Notes: generated from the letters alone by a model not told the origin. A stretch of 64,000 nt of DNA from Stutzerimonas urumqiensis (GCF_003640395.1 NZ_RBZQ01000003.1:372001-436000); one strand, 5' to 3'. Positions 42,650 to 53,097 are shown, counted from the first letter of the stretch. Translations and numbers: made by a program.

Positions 42650-43561
42650 TCATGCCGCGTTCTTCAGCTTCGGATCGAGCGCATCGCGCAGGCCGTCGCC
42701 GAGCAGGTTGATCGCCAGCACGCTGAGCAGGATCGCCAGCCCCGGCAGCGCCACCACCCACCAGGCGCTCTGGATGTAGTCGCGCGCCGAGGCCAGCATG
42801 GTGCCCCACTCGGGGGTCGGCGGCCGGACGCCCAGGCCGAGGAAGCCGAGCGCGGCGGCATCGAGAATCGCCGAGGAAAAGCTCAGCGTGGCTTGGACGA
42901 TCAGCGGCGCCATGCAGTTGGGCAGCACGCAGACGAACATCAGCCGCAAGGTGCCCGCGCCGGCCAGCCGCGAGGCGGTGACGTAGTCGCGGTTGAGTTC
43001 GGTCATCACCGAGGCGCGGGTCAGGCGCACGTATGACGGCAGCGAGACGATCGCGATGGCGAAGATCGTGTTGATCAGGCCCGGCCCGAGGATGGCGACG
43101 ATCGCCACGGCCAGCAGCAGCGACGGCAGCGCCAGCATGATGTCCATCAGGCGCATGATGAAGGGCCCGGCGCGGGTCGGCGAAAAGCCCGCGATCAGCC
43201 CGAGCAGGATGCCGGGAATCAGCGAGAAGACCACCGAGGCGAGACCGATCAGCAGCGACAGCTGCGCGCCGAAGATCAGCCGCGAAAGCATGTCGCGGCC
43301 CAGCTCGTCGGTGCCCAGCGGGAAGCGCGCGCTGCCGGCCTCCTGCCACATCGGCGGCGTCAGCAGGTGATCGCGGAATTGCTCGAGCGGATCGTGCGGC
43401 GCCAGCCAGGGGGCGAACGCCGCGCAGCAAACCAGCAGGAGCATGAACAGCAGCCCGCCGACGGCGCCCTTGTTGCGCATGAACGACGCGGCGAACTCAC
43501 GCGTCGGCGAGGGGTAGTGAACGACCGGTTCGGCCGCCGGAAAGCTCTGGGTGATGTCCAT
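42650..43561 (-). CDS. Peptide ABC transporter permease (DppC type)
   Basis: A 303-residue permease with about six helices and the N-terminal OppC region ([19 protein letters not shown]). The coupling loop includes [20 protein letters not shown], and the C-terminal [21 protein letters not shown] block is diagnostic for DppC. Lies 9 bp after the DppB-type gene. Confidence 0.92.
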   Translation of the reverse strand: MDITQSFPAAEPVVHYPSPTREFAASFMRNKGAVGGLLFMLLLVCCAAFAPWLAPHDPLEQFRDHLLTPPMWQEAGSARFPLGTDELGRDMLSRLIFGAQLSLLIGLASVVFSLIPGILLGLIAGFSPTRAGPFIMRLMDIMLALPSLLLAVAIVAILGPGLINTIFAIAIVSLPSYVRLTRASVMTELNRDYVTASRLAGAGTLRLMFVCVLPNCMAPLIVQATLSFSSAILDAAALGFLGLGVRPPTPEWGTMLASARDYIQSAWWVVALPGLAILLSVLAINLLGDGLRDALDPKLKNAA

Positions 43562-43570
43562 CGTCTGCCC

Positions 43571-44581
<1,011 letters not shown>

Positions 44582-44601
44582 CGTCGGGAACTCCCCTCTG
44601 C

Positions 44602-44663
44602 ACGCCGGCGGACCGGCGTCGGTGCGTTGGGCTGTGCGACAGACGGGGCGACGACGCGCCCCG
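44602..44663 (-). promoter_or_regulatory. Two intercistronic hairpins between binding protein and permease genes
   Basis: ACGCCGG-CGGA-CCGGCGT (44,602-44,619) and CGGGGCG-ACGACG-CGCCCCG (44,644-44,663) are perfect 7-bp stems without U-runs. Such hairpins commonly protect or attenuate mRNA so that the binding protein is made in excess over the membrane subunits. Confidence 0.6.
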
Positions 44664-44671
44664 CCGCGCGA

Positions 44672-46270
44672 TCAGCGCTCGTTCGTCACGCCATAGAAGG
44701 AATTGCGCCCGAACGGGCTGATCTGGAAGCCCTCGACGCTGGTGCGCATCGGCTGGTAGACCGTCGAGTGGGCGATCGGCGAGATCGGCATCTGGTCCTT
44801 GAGCCGCTGTTGCGCCTGCTTGTACAGCTCGGTGCGCTCGGCCTGGTCGGTGATCTTGGTGGCCTGCTTGATGAGCTTGTCGTAGGCCTCGTCGCACCAG
44901 TAGGACCAGTTGTTGCCGCCGACCGCATCGCAGCCGTAGAGCGTGCCCAGCCAGTTGTCCGGGTCACCGTTGTCGCCGGTCCAGCCGATCAGCATGGCGT
45001 CGTGCTCGCCGGCGTGGCCGCGCTTGATGTACTCGCCCCATTCATAGCTGACGATGCGCGCGTTCACGCCGACCTTGGCCCAGTCGGCCTGGATCATCTG
45101 CGCCATCAGCTTGGCGTTGGGGTTGTACGGGCGCTGCACCGGCATCGCCCAGAGGGTGATCTCGGTGCCTTCCTCGACGCCCGCCTCGCGCAGCAACTGG
45201 CGCGCCTTCTCGGGATCGTACGGGACGGCTTCGATGCTCTCGTCGTAGGACCACTGGGTCGGCGGCATGCCGTTGACCGCCAGCTGCCCGGCGCCCTGGT
45301 AGACCGCGTCGATGATGGCCTTCTTGTCCACCGCCATGTCCAGCGCGCGGCGCACCTGGACCTTGTCCAGCGGCGGGTGGGTGACGTTGTAGGCGATGTA
45401 GCCGAGGTTGAAGCCGGGCTGGCTCGGGACCTCGATGTTCGGGTCCGCCTTGAGCGTCTCGATGTCGGCCGGACGCGGGTTGAGGGTGATCTGGCACTCG
45501 TTGGCCCGCAGCTTCTGCGCGCGGACCGAGGCGTCGGTGGTGATGGCGAAGATCAGGTTGTCGATCTTCACCTCTTCCGGCGCCCAGTATTCGTCGTTGC
45601 CCTTGAAACGGATCTGCGCGTCCTTCTGGTAGCGGCTGAAGACGAACGGGCCGGTGCCGATGGGTTTCTGGTTGATCTGCTCCGGGTTGCCGGCCTCGAG
45701 CAGCTGGTTGGCGTACTCGGCCGCGTGGATCGCGGCGAAGTTCATCGCCAGGTTCTGGATGAAGGCGGCGTCGACGTGGTTGAGCGTGAAGCGCACCGTC
45801 AGGTCGTCGAGCTTCTCGATCTTGGCGATGTTCTCGTCCATGCCCATGTCGGTGAAGTACGGGAACTCGCTCGGGTAGGCCTTACGGAACGGGTGGTTCT
45901 TGTCGAGCATGCGCTGGAAGGTGAACAGCACGTCGTCGGCGTTGAATTCGCGGGTCGGCTCGAAGTAGTCGGTCGTGTGGAATTTCACGCCGGGCCGCAG
46001 CTTGAAGGTGTAGGTCAGCCCGTCGTCGCTGACCTCCCACTCGGTCGCCAGGGCCGGCAGCGCGCGGGTACCGCCGCGCTCGAACTGCACCAGGCGGTTG
46101 AAGACGGTTTCGGAGTTGGCGTCGAAGTCGGTGCCGGTGGTGTACTGGCCCGGGTCGAAACCGGCAGGGCTGCCCTCGGAGCAGTACACCAGGTTGCTGG
46201 CCGCGAAGGTCGCTGAGGAACTGAGGGCCAGTCCGGCGGCCAGGCCGCGGACGAGAAGATTCTTGCGCAT
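44672..46270 (-). CDS. Periplasmic peptide-binding protein (DppA/SBP_bac_5)
   Basis: A 532-residue binding protein with a signal peptide (LLVRGLAAGLALSSSATFA). Family-5 blocks are NLVYCSEGSPAGFDPGQYTT, the signature LATEWEVSDDGLTYTFKLRP, and DAMLIGWTGDNGDPDNWLGT; the D-G-D-N-D region that holds peptide termini in DppA is kept, which favours a di- or tripeptide ligand. The ATG at 46270 gives the signal peptide. First gene of the importer operon, with two regulator-type operators in its promoter. Confidence 0.92.
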   Translation of the reverse strand: MRKNLLVRGLAAGLALSSSATFAASNLVYCSEGSPAGFDPGQYTTGTDFDANSETVFNRLVQFERGGTRALPALATEWEVSDDGLTYTFKLRPGVKFHTTDYFEPTREFNADDVLFTFQRMLDKNHPFRKAYPSEFPYFTDMGMDENIAKIEKLDDLTVRFTLNHVDAAFIQNLAMNFAAIHAAEYANQLLEAGNPEQINQKPIGTGPFVFSRYQKDAQIRFKGNDEYWAPEEVKIDNLIFAITTDASVRAQKLRANECQITLNPRPADIETLKADPNIEVPSQPGFNLGYIAYNVTHPPLDKVQVRRALDMAVDKKAIIDAVYQGAGQLAVNGMPPTQWSYDESIEAVPYDPEKARQLLREAGVEEGTEITLWAMPVQRPYNPNAKLMAQMIQADWAKVGVNARIVSYEWGEYIKRGHAGEHDAMLIGWTGDNGDPDNWLGTLYGCDAVGGNNWSYWCDEAYDKLIKQATKITDQAERTELYKQAQQRLKDQMPISPIAHSTVYQPMRTSVEGFQISPFGRNSFYGVTNER

Positions 46271-46415
46271 GCAAACCTCATTGTTGTTCTTGGGGTCTGA
46301 GGGTCGGTCTCGTGGACCGAGACAGGTAACGCACTGCATGGCGGCTCGCCGGGGATCGCCCTGACGTCGCGAACCGCAAAAGGCTGCTCTTTCGGGCAGC
46401 CAGGTGGCCCAGAAA

Positions 46416-46462
46416 TTAAGTCATGCTAAAAACAGGGTCAACACAAATTAAGCCAAGCTGAA
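46416..46462. promoter_or_regulatory. Two TTAAG-N5-CTnAA operators in the peptide-importer promoter
   Basis: TTAAGTCATGCTAAA (46,416-46,430) and TTAAGCCAAGCTGAA (46,448-46,462) are imperfect inverted repeats whose starts are 32 bp apart, about three helical turns. Both are preceded by AAA. A third, perfect copy precedes the dipeptidase gene at 47,262. The XRE-cupin gene between them encodes the likely binder. Confidence 0.65.
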
Positions 46463-46502
46463 TACGCCAGGCAGGCTCAACGCACCGTGGCGGGCCCGTC
46501 GC

Positions 46503-47066
46503 TCAGTGGGTCGACCGGTCGTCGAACAGGCGCATCGTGGTGACGGTCAGCACCTCGGCCACGGCCTCGCCGGCATTGGCGAAGTAATGCGGCTTGCTGG
46601 CATCGAAGTGGATCGAGTCGCCCTGGCCGAGCGGGTACTCGCGCCCGTCGACGGTGTAGCGGATCTGCCCCGACAGCACATAGGCGAACTCGGAACCGTC
46701 GTGGCTGATCAGCTCGGAGCGATACCCGATCGGCACGCTCACCTTCACCGCATTGAGCTGGTTGCCGGGGAAGCTGCTCGACAGGCGCTCATAGGTCAGC
46801 GGCTGGCCCTCGATGGTGTAGCGCACCCGCTCGCCCTGGTGGGAATCGGGCTGCGGCTGCTCGGGCTGGTCGAACAGGACGTTGAGCGGAATGCCCAGCG
46901 ACTGGGCGATGTTGGCCAGCGAGGAGATCGATACGCCGGTGAGGTTGCGTTCGGCCTGGGAGAGAAAGCTCGCCGTCAGACCCGACTCGCGGGCGACCTG
47001 GTCGAGGGTTTTCTTCGCGGCGCGCCGATAGCGGCGCAGGCGTTCACCGATGCGGTCGACGGTCAT
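46503..47066 (-). CDS. XRE-family regulator with C-terminal cupin domain
   Basis: A 187-residue transcription factor. The N-terminal helix-turn-helix (LDQVARESGLTASFLSQAER, residues about 20-45) is followed by a cupin domain (about 110-185; SHDGSEFAYVLSGQIRYTVD, YPLGQGDSIHFDASKPHYF) that usually senses a small metabolite. Such HTH-cupin proteins often repress catabolic operons. It lies between the peptide-importer operon and the divergent M24 dipeptidase gene and probably controls both. The ATG at 47066 is chosen because the upstream extension overlaps promoter DNA and lacks character. Confidence 0.88.
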   Translation of the reverse strand: MTVDRIGERLRRYRRAAKKTLDQVARESGLTASFLSQAERNLTGVSISSLANIAQSLGIPLNVLFDQPEQPQPDSHQGERVRYTIEGQPLTYERLSSSFPGNQLNAVKVSVPIGYRSELISHDGSEFAYVLSGQIRYTVDGREYPLGQGDSIHFDASKPHYFANAGEAVAEVLTVTTMRLFDDRSTH

Positions 47067-47261
47067 GAGAGCGGCCTGTGGGGAAAGTGGCCAGTATACG
47101 GCCAGCGCAACGGGCGAGCGCCAGCACCGGAGAGTCAGAGGCTGTACGAGCGGTCGCGAACGCTCTGGCACGCGCCCTGCCTGCCCGGATGAGGGTGGCT
47201 GCGCTGCGCGTCGCGGCTCGTTCGCAAACATCCTGGCGAAGAAAATCTTTGCCTTCCGGAT

Positions 47262-47276
47262 TTAAGCTGTACTTAA
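47262..47276. promoter_or_regulatory. Perfect TTAAG-N5-CTTAA operator before the dipeptidase gene
   Basis: TTAAGCTGTACTTAA, flanked by T and A to extend the palindrome, lies 32 bp upstream of the dipeptidase ATG, over or next to its promoter. It is the same motif as the pair at 46,416 and 46,448. Confidence 0.65.
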
Positions 47277-47307
47277 ATTCCGCCGGGATCGCTCATCGGA
47301 GACAGGC

Positions 47308-48525
47308 ATGACCCTTGGCATTGGCGGCAGCACGGCGGAGCAGGCACTCGCCCGGCTCAGCGACATGACCCATGGCGCCGAGCCGATCGGCCTGAGCGAG
47401 TACCAGGCCCGCATCGCCCGTGCCCAGTCACGGCTGCGCGAGCTGGACATCGCCGCGGTGTTTCTCGCCGCGGGCAGCGACCTCGAATACTTCACCGGCG
47501 TGCGCTGGAGCCCGAGCGAGCGCCTGGTCGGCGCCCTGCTGCCGGCCGACGGCGAACTGAAATACCTGGCGCCCGCCTTCGAGGAAGGCACGGTGCGCGA
47601 CTTCCAGGTCGTACCCGGCGAGATCCTCACCTGGCAGGAGCATGAATGCCCGTTCCGCCTGCTCGTCGCGCGCCTGCGCCAGCGCATCCCGCAGACCGGC
47701 CGCACGCGGATCGGGCTCAGCAGCACGCTGCCGTTCTTCATGGCCGAGGGCATCCGCCAGGCCGGCAGCGACTACCGCTTCATCGATGCCGCGCCGGTCA
47801 CCGCGCCGTTGCGCCAGCGCAAGTCGCCGGCCGAGCTGGCGCTCATGCAGCGCGCCAAGGACATGACCCTCGTCGTGCAGCAGGCGGCGGCCAGCATCCT
47901 GCGCGAAGGCATCCGCACCGACGAAGTCGTCGAGTTCATCCACCAGGCGCACCGGCGCGTCAGTGGCGGCGGCTCGGTGTTCTGCATCGTGCTGTTCGGC
48001 GCGGCCAGCGCCTTTCCGCATGGCGTCAAGCATCCGCAGACGCTGAAAAAGGGCGACATGGTGCTGATCGACACCGGCTGCCGGCTGCACAGCTACCTGT
48101 CCGACATCACCCGCAGCTACGTCTTCGGCGAGCCGAACGAGCGCCAGCGCGCGATCTGGACCATGGAGAAGGCCGCCCAGCAGGCCGCGTTCGACGCCGC
48201 GAAGCTCGGCGAACCCTGCGAAGCCGTCGACGCCGCCGCGCGCCGATCGCTGGCAGCCAACGGCCTCGGACCGGATTACCAGCTACCGGGCCTGCCGCAC
48301 CGCACCGGCCACGGCATCGGCCTGGACATCCATGAAGGGCCGTACCTGGTACGCGGCGACCGCACGCCGCTGGACGTCGGCATGTGCTTCAGCAACGAAC
48401 CGATGATCTGCGTGCCCGGCGAGTTCGGCGTACGCCTGGAGGATCACTTCTACATGAGCGAAACCGGGCCGCGCTGGTTCACCGAGCCGAGCCACAGCCT
48501 CGACGACCCGTTCGGCCTGGGCTAG
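47308..48525 (+). CDS. M24 family metallopeptidase (Xaa-Pro dipeptidase-like)
   Basis: A 405-residue creatinase/pita-bread-fold enzyme. The five metal ligands are visible: Asp in VLIDTGC, Asp in LSDITRSY, His in RTGHGIGLDIHE, Glu in FSNEPM and Glu in VRLEDHF. The family includes Xaa-Pro dipeptidases, creatinase and ectoine hydrolase. The neighbouring peptide importer and shared operator argue for intracellular cleavage of an imported (prolyl) dipeptide. CGGAGACAGGC precedes the ATG. No ectoine genes are nearby. Confidence 0.88.
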   Translation: MTLGIGGSTAEQALARLSDMTHGAEPIGLSEYQARIARAQSRLRELDIAAVFLAAGSDLEYFTGVRWSPSERLVGALLPADGELKYLAPAFEEGTVRDFQVVPGEILTWQEHECPFRLLVARLRQRIPQTGRTRIGLSSTLPFFMAEGIRQAGSDYRFIDAAPVTAPLRQRKSPAELALMQRAKDMTLVVQQAAASILREGIRTDEVVEFIHQAHRRVSGGGSVFCIVLFGAASAFPHGVKHPQTLKKGDMVLIDTGCRLHSYLSDITRSYVFGEPNERQRAIWTMEKAAQQAAFDAAKLGEPCEAVDAAARRSLAANGLGPDYQLPGLPHRTGHGIGLDIHEGPYLVRGDRTPLDVGMCFSNEPMICVPGEFGVRLEDHFYMSETGPRWFTEPSHSLDDPFGLG

Positions 48526-48577
48526 TGCGTTCTGGATGGCCACCATCGGCGGCGGCGCCGAGCCGTTCGAATACCCG

Positions 48578-48596
48578 CCAGATTTGAATCATTCTC
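48578..48596. promoter_or_regulatory. Fur box of the siderophore uptake operon
   Basis: CCAGATTTGAATCATTCTC; the right half ATCATTCTC matches the Fur consensus at 8 of 9 positions, while the left half is weak (about 11 of 19 overall). It lies 53-71 bp upstream of the reductase ATG. Iron control fits the operon's content. Confidence 0.65.
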
Positions 48597-48648
48597 AATA
48601 ACGGGCGTAGACTCTTCGCGTTTGTAATGATCGGCGCGGTTCGACGTC

Positions 48649-49404
48649 ATGTCCCAGGATTGCCACGACCTGATTCAAGTGCTGCATGTCGCTGCCCGCG
48701 TATTGCCTGGGCTGACGGGCGAGGTCGGTGCGCCGCAAGGGCACCAGCTGAGCTGCGGGCGACCGGGCAACGCCGCCCAGGTAGCCGCGCTGCATGGCCA
48801 CTGGCAGCGCGCCCATCCCGAGGCCGGCCCGCACTACTGGTCGGCGCGCAGTTGGTCGTTGCTGATCTGGCAGCCGATCTACCTCAGCCTGCTGGCGGTT
48901 CACCTGTGCGGTCGTGCGCCCTGCCTGGCGCAGATGGGGCAATCGGTCGCCGACGGCTCGGTGTATGGCTTTCGCCTGCCGGCTCATTGTCCGTACCGCG
49001 GCGACCAGCGCGCGCTGGTGGCCTGCGCCAGCGAGCAGTTGCAGGCGTTCGTCGACAGCCAGCTGGCCGAATTCAACGCCGTCGCGTCCATCTACCCGAA
49101 GATGGCGCGCCTGCTGGTCGCCGACTGCCTGCGCGCGGCCCTGTTGCTGGCGCAGCGGCACGAACCGATCCCCAACGAGGCGCTGCTGGACGCCGAGTGC
49201 ACCTGGCTCGAAGCACTCGGCCTGCCGGGCGGCGGCGCGCTGGTGCCGCTGGCGCTCGACGACGGCCGCCAGTGCCTGGGCATGGGCCGCAAGGTGTGCT
49301 GCCAGCATTTCCGCCGCACCGACGGCGAGCTCTGTGACAGCTGCCCGAAGCTCGCGGCGGACGAACGCCTGCAGCGCTTGCGCACGCTGGCGGCCACATG
49401 CTGA
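48649..49404 (+). CDS. FhuF-like siderophore-iron reductase (2Fe-2S)
   Basis: A 251-residue cytoplasmic protein. The C-terminus CCQHFRRTDGELCDSC has the unusual Cys-Cys-x10-Cys-x2-Cys arrangement of FhuF, which holds a [2Fe-2S] cluster and reduces ferric hydroxamates to release iron. The N-terminal part is weakly conserved, as usual. First gene of the rightward operon behind a Fur box; its stop overlaps the ATPase start. Hydroxamate specificity agrees with the biosynthetic genes opposite. Confidence 0.85.
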   Translation: MSQDCHDLIQVLHVAARVLPGLTGEVGAPQGHQLSCGRPGNAAQVAALHGHWQRAHPEAGPHYWSARSWSLLIWQPIYLSLLAVHLCGRAPCLAQMGQSVADGSVYGFRLPAHCPYRGDQRALVACASEQLQAFVDSQLAEFNAVASIYPKMARLLVADCLRAALLLAQRHEPIPNEALLDAECTWLEALGLPGGGALVPLALDDGRQCLGMGRKVCCQHFRRTDGELCDSCPKLAADERLQRLRTLAATC

Positions 49405-50165
49405 GCCTCGAGGCCATCGAGGTCCGGCGCGACGGTCGGACGGTGCTGGCGCTCGACAGGCTGCAGTTCGGCGCCGGCAGCTTCACGGTCATCCTCGGGC
49501 ACAACGGCTCGGGCAAATCGACCCTGATGAACCTGATCGCCCGGCAGTTCGCCCCGGACCGCGGGCACATCGCGCTGGACGGCAAACCGCTGGCGAGCTA
49601 CGGCCAGCGCGCCTTCGCCCGCAAGGTCGCCTTCCTGCCGCAGCAGATGCCGGAGGTGGCCGGGCTGACCGTGCGCGAACTGGTCCGCCTGGGCCGCTTT
49701 CCCTGGCGCGGCCTGCTGGCGCGCTGGCAGCCCGAGGACGAACAGGCGATCGACCGCGCGCTGCGCCAGACCGACATCACCGACTACGCCGACCATCTCG
49801 CCGACAGCCTCTCCGGCGGCGAGCGCCAGCGTGCCTGGGTGGCGATGCTGCTGGCCCAGCAAGCGCCGCTGCTGCTGCTCGACGAGCCGACCTCGGCGCT
49901 GGACCTGGCGCACCAGTACCAGCTCATGGCCCTGCTGCGCGCGTTGAACCGGGAAACCGGGCGCGCCATCGTCGCCATCCTGCATGACGTCAACCTCGCG
50001 GCGCGCTTCGCCGATCGCATCGTCGCGCTCAAACGCGGGCGGTGCTTCTTCGACGGGACGCCCGAGCAGCTGCTGTCGGCCGAGCGCCTGAGCGCGCTCT
50101 ATGACGTCGACATCCGGCTGGTCGAGGAACCCGGACAGGCCCGCCGCATCGCCGTGGTGAGCTAG
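49398..50165 (+). CDS. Ferric-siderophore ABC transporter ATPase (FhuC/FecE type)
   Basis: A 255-residue ATPase: Walker A GHNGSGKST, Q-loop LPQQM, signature LSGGERQRAW, Walker [13 protein letters not shown] and switch His ILHDVNLAARF. Powers import through the fused permease downstream. Starts inside the last codons of the reductase gene (7-bp overlap), so translation is coupled. Confidence 0.93.
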   Translation: MLSLEAIEVRRDGRTVLALDRLQFGAGSFTVILGHNGSGKSTLMNLIARQFAPDRGHIALDGKPLASYGQRAFARKVAFLPQQMPEVAGLTVRELVRLGRFPWRGLLARWQPEDEQAIDRALRQTDITDYADHLADSLSGGERQRAWVAMLLAQQAPLLLLDEPTSALDLAHQYQLMALLRALNRETGRAIVAILHDVNLAARFADRIVALKRGRCFFDGTPEQLLSAERLSALYDVDIRLVEEPGQARRIAVVS

Positions 50166-52171
50166 TGCAGGCCGTCGCGACCAACACCGCGCCGTGGAAG
50201 CCGACCCACCTGCCCGGCCGCTACCTGGTCACCCTGCTGGCGCTCGGCGTGCTGGCCGCGCTGCACCTGAACCTCGGCATGACCCACTGGCCGCTGGACC
50301 GCTGGTCGCTGCGCCCGCCGCCGGCCGGCACCTTCGACGCGCTGGAGTTCGGCCTGTCCGTCCTGCCGCGCCTGACGATGGCGCTGCTGGTGGGCGCGGC
50401 ACTGGGACTGTCGGGCAGCGTGCTGCAACGCATGACGCAGAACCGCCTGGCCTCGCCGATGACGCTTGGCGCCGCCTCCGGGGCCTGGCTGGGGCTGACC
50501 GCCACCGCCGTGCTCGCGCCCGCGCTGGCCGCGACGCACGGCCACTGGGCCGCGCTCGGCGGCGCGCTGGGTGCGGTCGGGCTGGCGCTGCTGATCGCCG
50601 GGCGCAACGGCTCGGCCGGTCTGCCGGTGATCCTGGCCGGCATGGCGCTGAACCTGCTGCTCGGCGCCATCGCGACGGCCATCCTGCTGGTGCATAACCA
50701 GCACAGCCGGGGCCTGTTCATCTGGGGCGCCGGCGACCTTGGGCAGATCGACTGGCACTGGGTGCAGTGGCTGTGGCCGAAGCTGCTGGTGGGCCTCGTG
50801 CTGATCGCCCTGGCGCCGCGCCCGCTGACCCTGCTCCAGCTCGGTGGCGCGGGTGCGCGAGCGCGCGGGCTGTCGCTCTGGCCGGTGATGCTGGCGCTGT
50901 TTCTCGCCTGCCTGTGGCTGACGTCGGTCGCGATCACCGCGGTCGGGCTGATCGGCTTCATCGGGTTGATCACGCCCAACCTCGCCCGCCTGTGCGGCGC
51001 CCGCACCGCCCGCGACGAGCTGCTCTACAGCGCCTTGCTGGGCGCGCTGCTGCTGCTGGGCGCCGATGCCGTGACGCTGGTGCTGAACCGCTGGTTTTCC
51101 GAACTCATCCCCAGCGGCGCCGCGGCGGCGCTGATCGGCGCACCGGCCTTGCTGTGGCTGTCCCGCCGCCAGCTCGGCGCCGAAGACCGGCAAAGCCTCG
51201 CACTGCCGCCCGGCGCCGAACGGCTCGATCGACGGCGACTTGCGTGGCTGCTCCTGGCCGGCACGACGGTGGCGCTGCTCGGGCTGTTGCTCGCGCGCGG
51301 ACCGCAGGGCTGGACGTTCGGCTGGCCCTCCGAACTGCTCTGGTCGCTGCGCTGGCCCAGGCTGCTGGCGGCGGTCGCGGCCGGCTGCGGCCTGGCGGTC
51401 GCCGGGATGATGCTGCAACGCCTGCTGCGCAATCCGCTGGCCAGCCCCGACATCCTCGGGCTGACGGCCGGCGCCACGCTCGCCGTGGTCGCGGCGGTGA
51501 TGCTGTTCGGCGCCGGGCAGATGCAGCTGATCGCGCCCATCGCAGCCTTCGGCGGCAGCCTGCTGGTGCTCGGGCTGCTGCTGGTCTTCGGCCGCCGGCA
51601 CCGCTATTCGCCCGGCATCATGGTGCTGGTCGGCGTGTCGCTGGCCGCCCTGCTGAACACCGCCTTGCAGATCGGGCTGACCCGCGGCCAGGGCGACGCG
51701 CTGGCGCTGCTCGGCTGGCTGGCCGGCTCGACCTACCGCGTCGAAGCCGGCGAGGCGATCGTGCTGAGCGTCGCCGTGGTGCTGCTGGTCGGCATCAGCC
51801 TGGCCTTCCACCGCGCGCTGACACTGGTGTCGATCGGCGACGGCGTGGCCTTGAGCCGCGGGCTGGATGTCGGCCGCGCCCGGCTGGCGTTGTTGCTGCT
51901 GGTGTCGCTCTTGTGCGCGGTGGTCACCAGCCTGCTCGGTCCGGTGGCCTTTCTCGGCCTGCTCGCCCCGCACATGGCCGCGCTGCTCGGCGCTCGCCGG
52001 GTCGTGCCGCAACTGTTGCTGGCGGCGCTGCTGGGCGGCTGGCTGATGCTGGTGTCCGACTGGTTGGGGCGCTCGCTGCTGTACCCGCTGGAAATACCGG
52101 TCGGCCTGGTGGCCTCGATCCTGTGCGGGCTGTACTTCCTTTACCTGCTGATCCGGCACCGCGTCGCATGA
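50165..52171 (+). CDS. Fused ferric-hydroxamate ABC permease (FhuB type)
   Basis: A 668-residue permease made of two FecCD-type halves (about 1-335 and 340-668), the architecture of FhuB. Each half has the conserved coupling region: LSGSVLQRMTQNRLASPMTL in the first and AGMMLQRLLRNPLASPDILG in the second. About 18-20 helices. The start is GTG 50165, overlapping the ATPase TAG by one base; no ATG gives a full first helix. FhuB-type fusion is typical of hydroxamate importers. Confidence 0.92.
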   Translation: MQAVATNTAPWKPTHLPGRYLVTLLALGVLAALHLNLGMTHWPLDRWSLRPPPAGTFDALEFGLSVLPRLTMALLVGAALGLSGSVLQRMTQNRLASPMTLGAASGAWLGLTATAVLAPALAATHGHWAALGGALGAVGLALLIAGRNGSAGLPVILAGMALNLLLGAIATAILLVHNQHSRGLFIWGAGDLGQIDWHWVQWLWPKLLVGLVLIALAPRPLTLLQLGGAGARARGLSLWPVMLALFLACLWLTSVAITAVGLIGFIGLITPNLARLCGARTARDELLYSALLGALLLLGADAVTLVLNRWFSELIPSGAAAALIGAPALLWLSRRQLGAEDRQSLALPPGAERLDRRRLAWLLLAGTTVALLGLLLARGPQGWTFGWPSELLWSLRWPRLLAAVAAGCGLAVAGMMLQRLLRNPLASPDILGLTAGATLAVVAAVMLFGAGQMQLIAPIAAFGGSLLVLGLLLVFGRRHRYSPGIMVLVGVSLAALLNTALQIGLTRGQGDALALLGWLAGSTYRVEAGEAIVLSVAVVLLVGISLAFHRALTLVSIGDGVALSRGLDVGRARLALLLLVSLLCAVVTSLLGPVAFLGLLAPHMAALLGARRVVPQLLLAALLGGWLMLVSDWLGRSLLYPLEIPVGLVASILCGLYFLYLLIRHRVA

Positions 52172-53097
52172 AGATCCTGCTCGCGCTCTTCAGCCTGCTG
52201 GCGATCCTCTTCGGCGCCCCCTCGTTCGGCGCCCCCGCGCGTGCGGACGAGGCGCCGCGCATCGCCGCGCTGAGCTGGGAGCCGATTGAGCACCTGTTGA
52301 TGCTCGGCCTCGAGCCGGTCGCGGTGGCCGATGCCGACGACTACCGCGCCTGGGTCGTGCGGCCGACGCTGCCCGAGTCGGCGGTCGAGGTCGGCACGCG
52401 GACCGAGCCGAACCTCGAACTGCTGGCCCAGCTCGACCTCGACCTGATCGTCATCACCCCGCTGCTCGAAGACCTGCGCGACAAGCTGGAACGCATCGCG
52501 CCCGTGGTGTCCTACGGCGATTTCACGCAGGAACGCGACAACTACGCCATGCAGCGCGAGAACTACCTGGCGCTGGCCGAACGCGTCGGCCGGCTCGACC
52601 GGGCACGCGCGACGCTGGCGGCAATGGATGCACGGCTGGGTGAGCTGCGCGACCGGCTGCACGCGCATTTCGGCGAGTCGCTGCCGGCGGTGACGGTGGT
52701 GCGTTTCTCGACACCGACCGCCGTGCTTGTCTACGGCCCCAACTCCATGCCCCGGCATGCGCTGGAACTGCTCGGGCTGGAGAGCGCCTACGACACGCCG
52801 GTCAGCCGCTGGGGCAACCTGCAGCTGCCGGTGACGGTGCTCAGCGAGATCGACCGGGGCGTGGTGGTACACATCGAGCCCTTTCCGGGCGGGGAGCGCC
52901 TGTTCGACAGTCGCCTGTGGCAGGGGATGCCCTTCGTCCGGGCGGGACGCTTCGCCGGGATGCGCTCGACCTGGACCCACGGCGGCGTGTTCTGCGTGCT
53001 GTTCCTGGCCGAAGCCATTACCGAGGCCCTGCTGGAGATCCCGCCCACCGCCGTGCAGGCGGCGGGCGGGTCCGACTCGACCGAGCCGGCTCAGTAG
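52168..53097 (+). CDS. Periplasmic ferric-hydroxamate-binding protein (FhuD type)
   Basis: A 309-residue binding protein with a signal peptide (LLALFSLLAILFGAPSFG). The mature N-terminus RIAALSWEPIEHLLMLGLEP and DADDYRAWV match FhuD, and the two-lobe structure with a long central helix is expected (ALAERVGRLDRARATLAAMD). It hands the ferric siderophore to the FhuB-like permease. ATGA overlap with the permease stop. Its stop codon overlaps the end of the opposite receptor gene by 7 bp. Confidence 0.9.
   Translation: MKILLALFSLLAILFGAPSFGAPARADEAPRIAALSWEPIEHLLMLGLEPVAVADADDYRAWVVRPTLPESAVEVGTRTEPNLELLAQLDLDLIVITPLLEDLRDKLERIAPVVSYGDFTQERDNYAMQRENYLALAERVGRLDRARATLAAMDARLGELRDRLHAHFGESLPAVTVVRFSTPTAVLVYGPNSMPRHALELLGLESAYDTPVSRWGNLQLPVTVLSEIDRGVVVHIEPFPGGERLFDSRLWQGMPFVRAGRFAGMRSTWTHGGVFCVLFLAEAITEALLEIPPTAVQAAGGSDSTEPAQ

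Noticed and set aside
47308-48525. Ectoine hydrolase (doeA) as identity of the M24 enzyme
   Set aside because: The fold matches, but no doeB, ectoine transporter or EnuR-type regulator is adjacent; the neighbours are a peptide importer and an XRE-cupin regulator.
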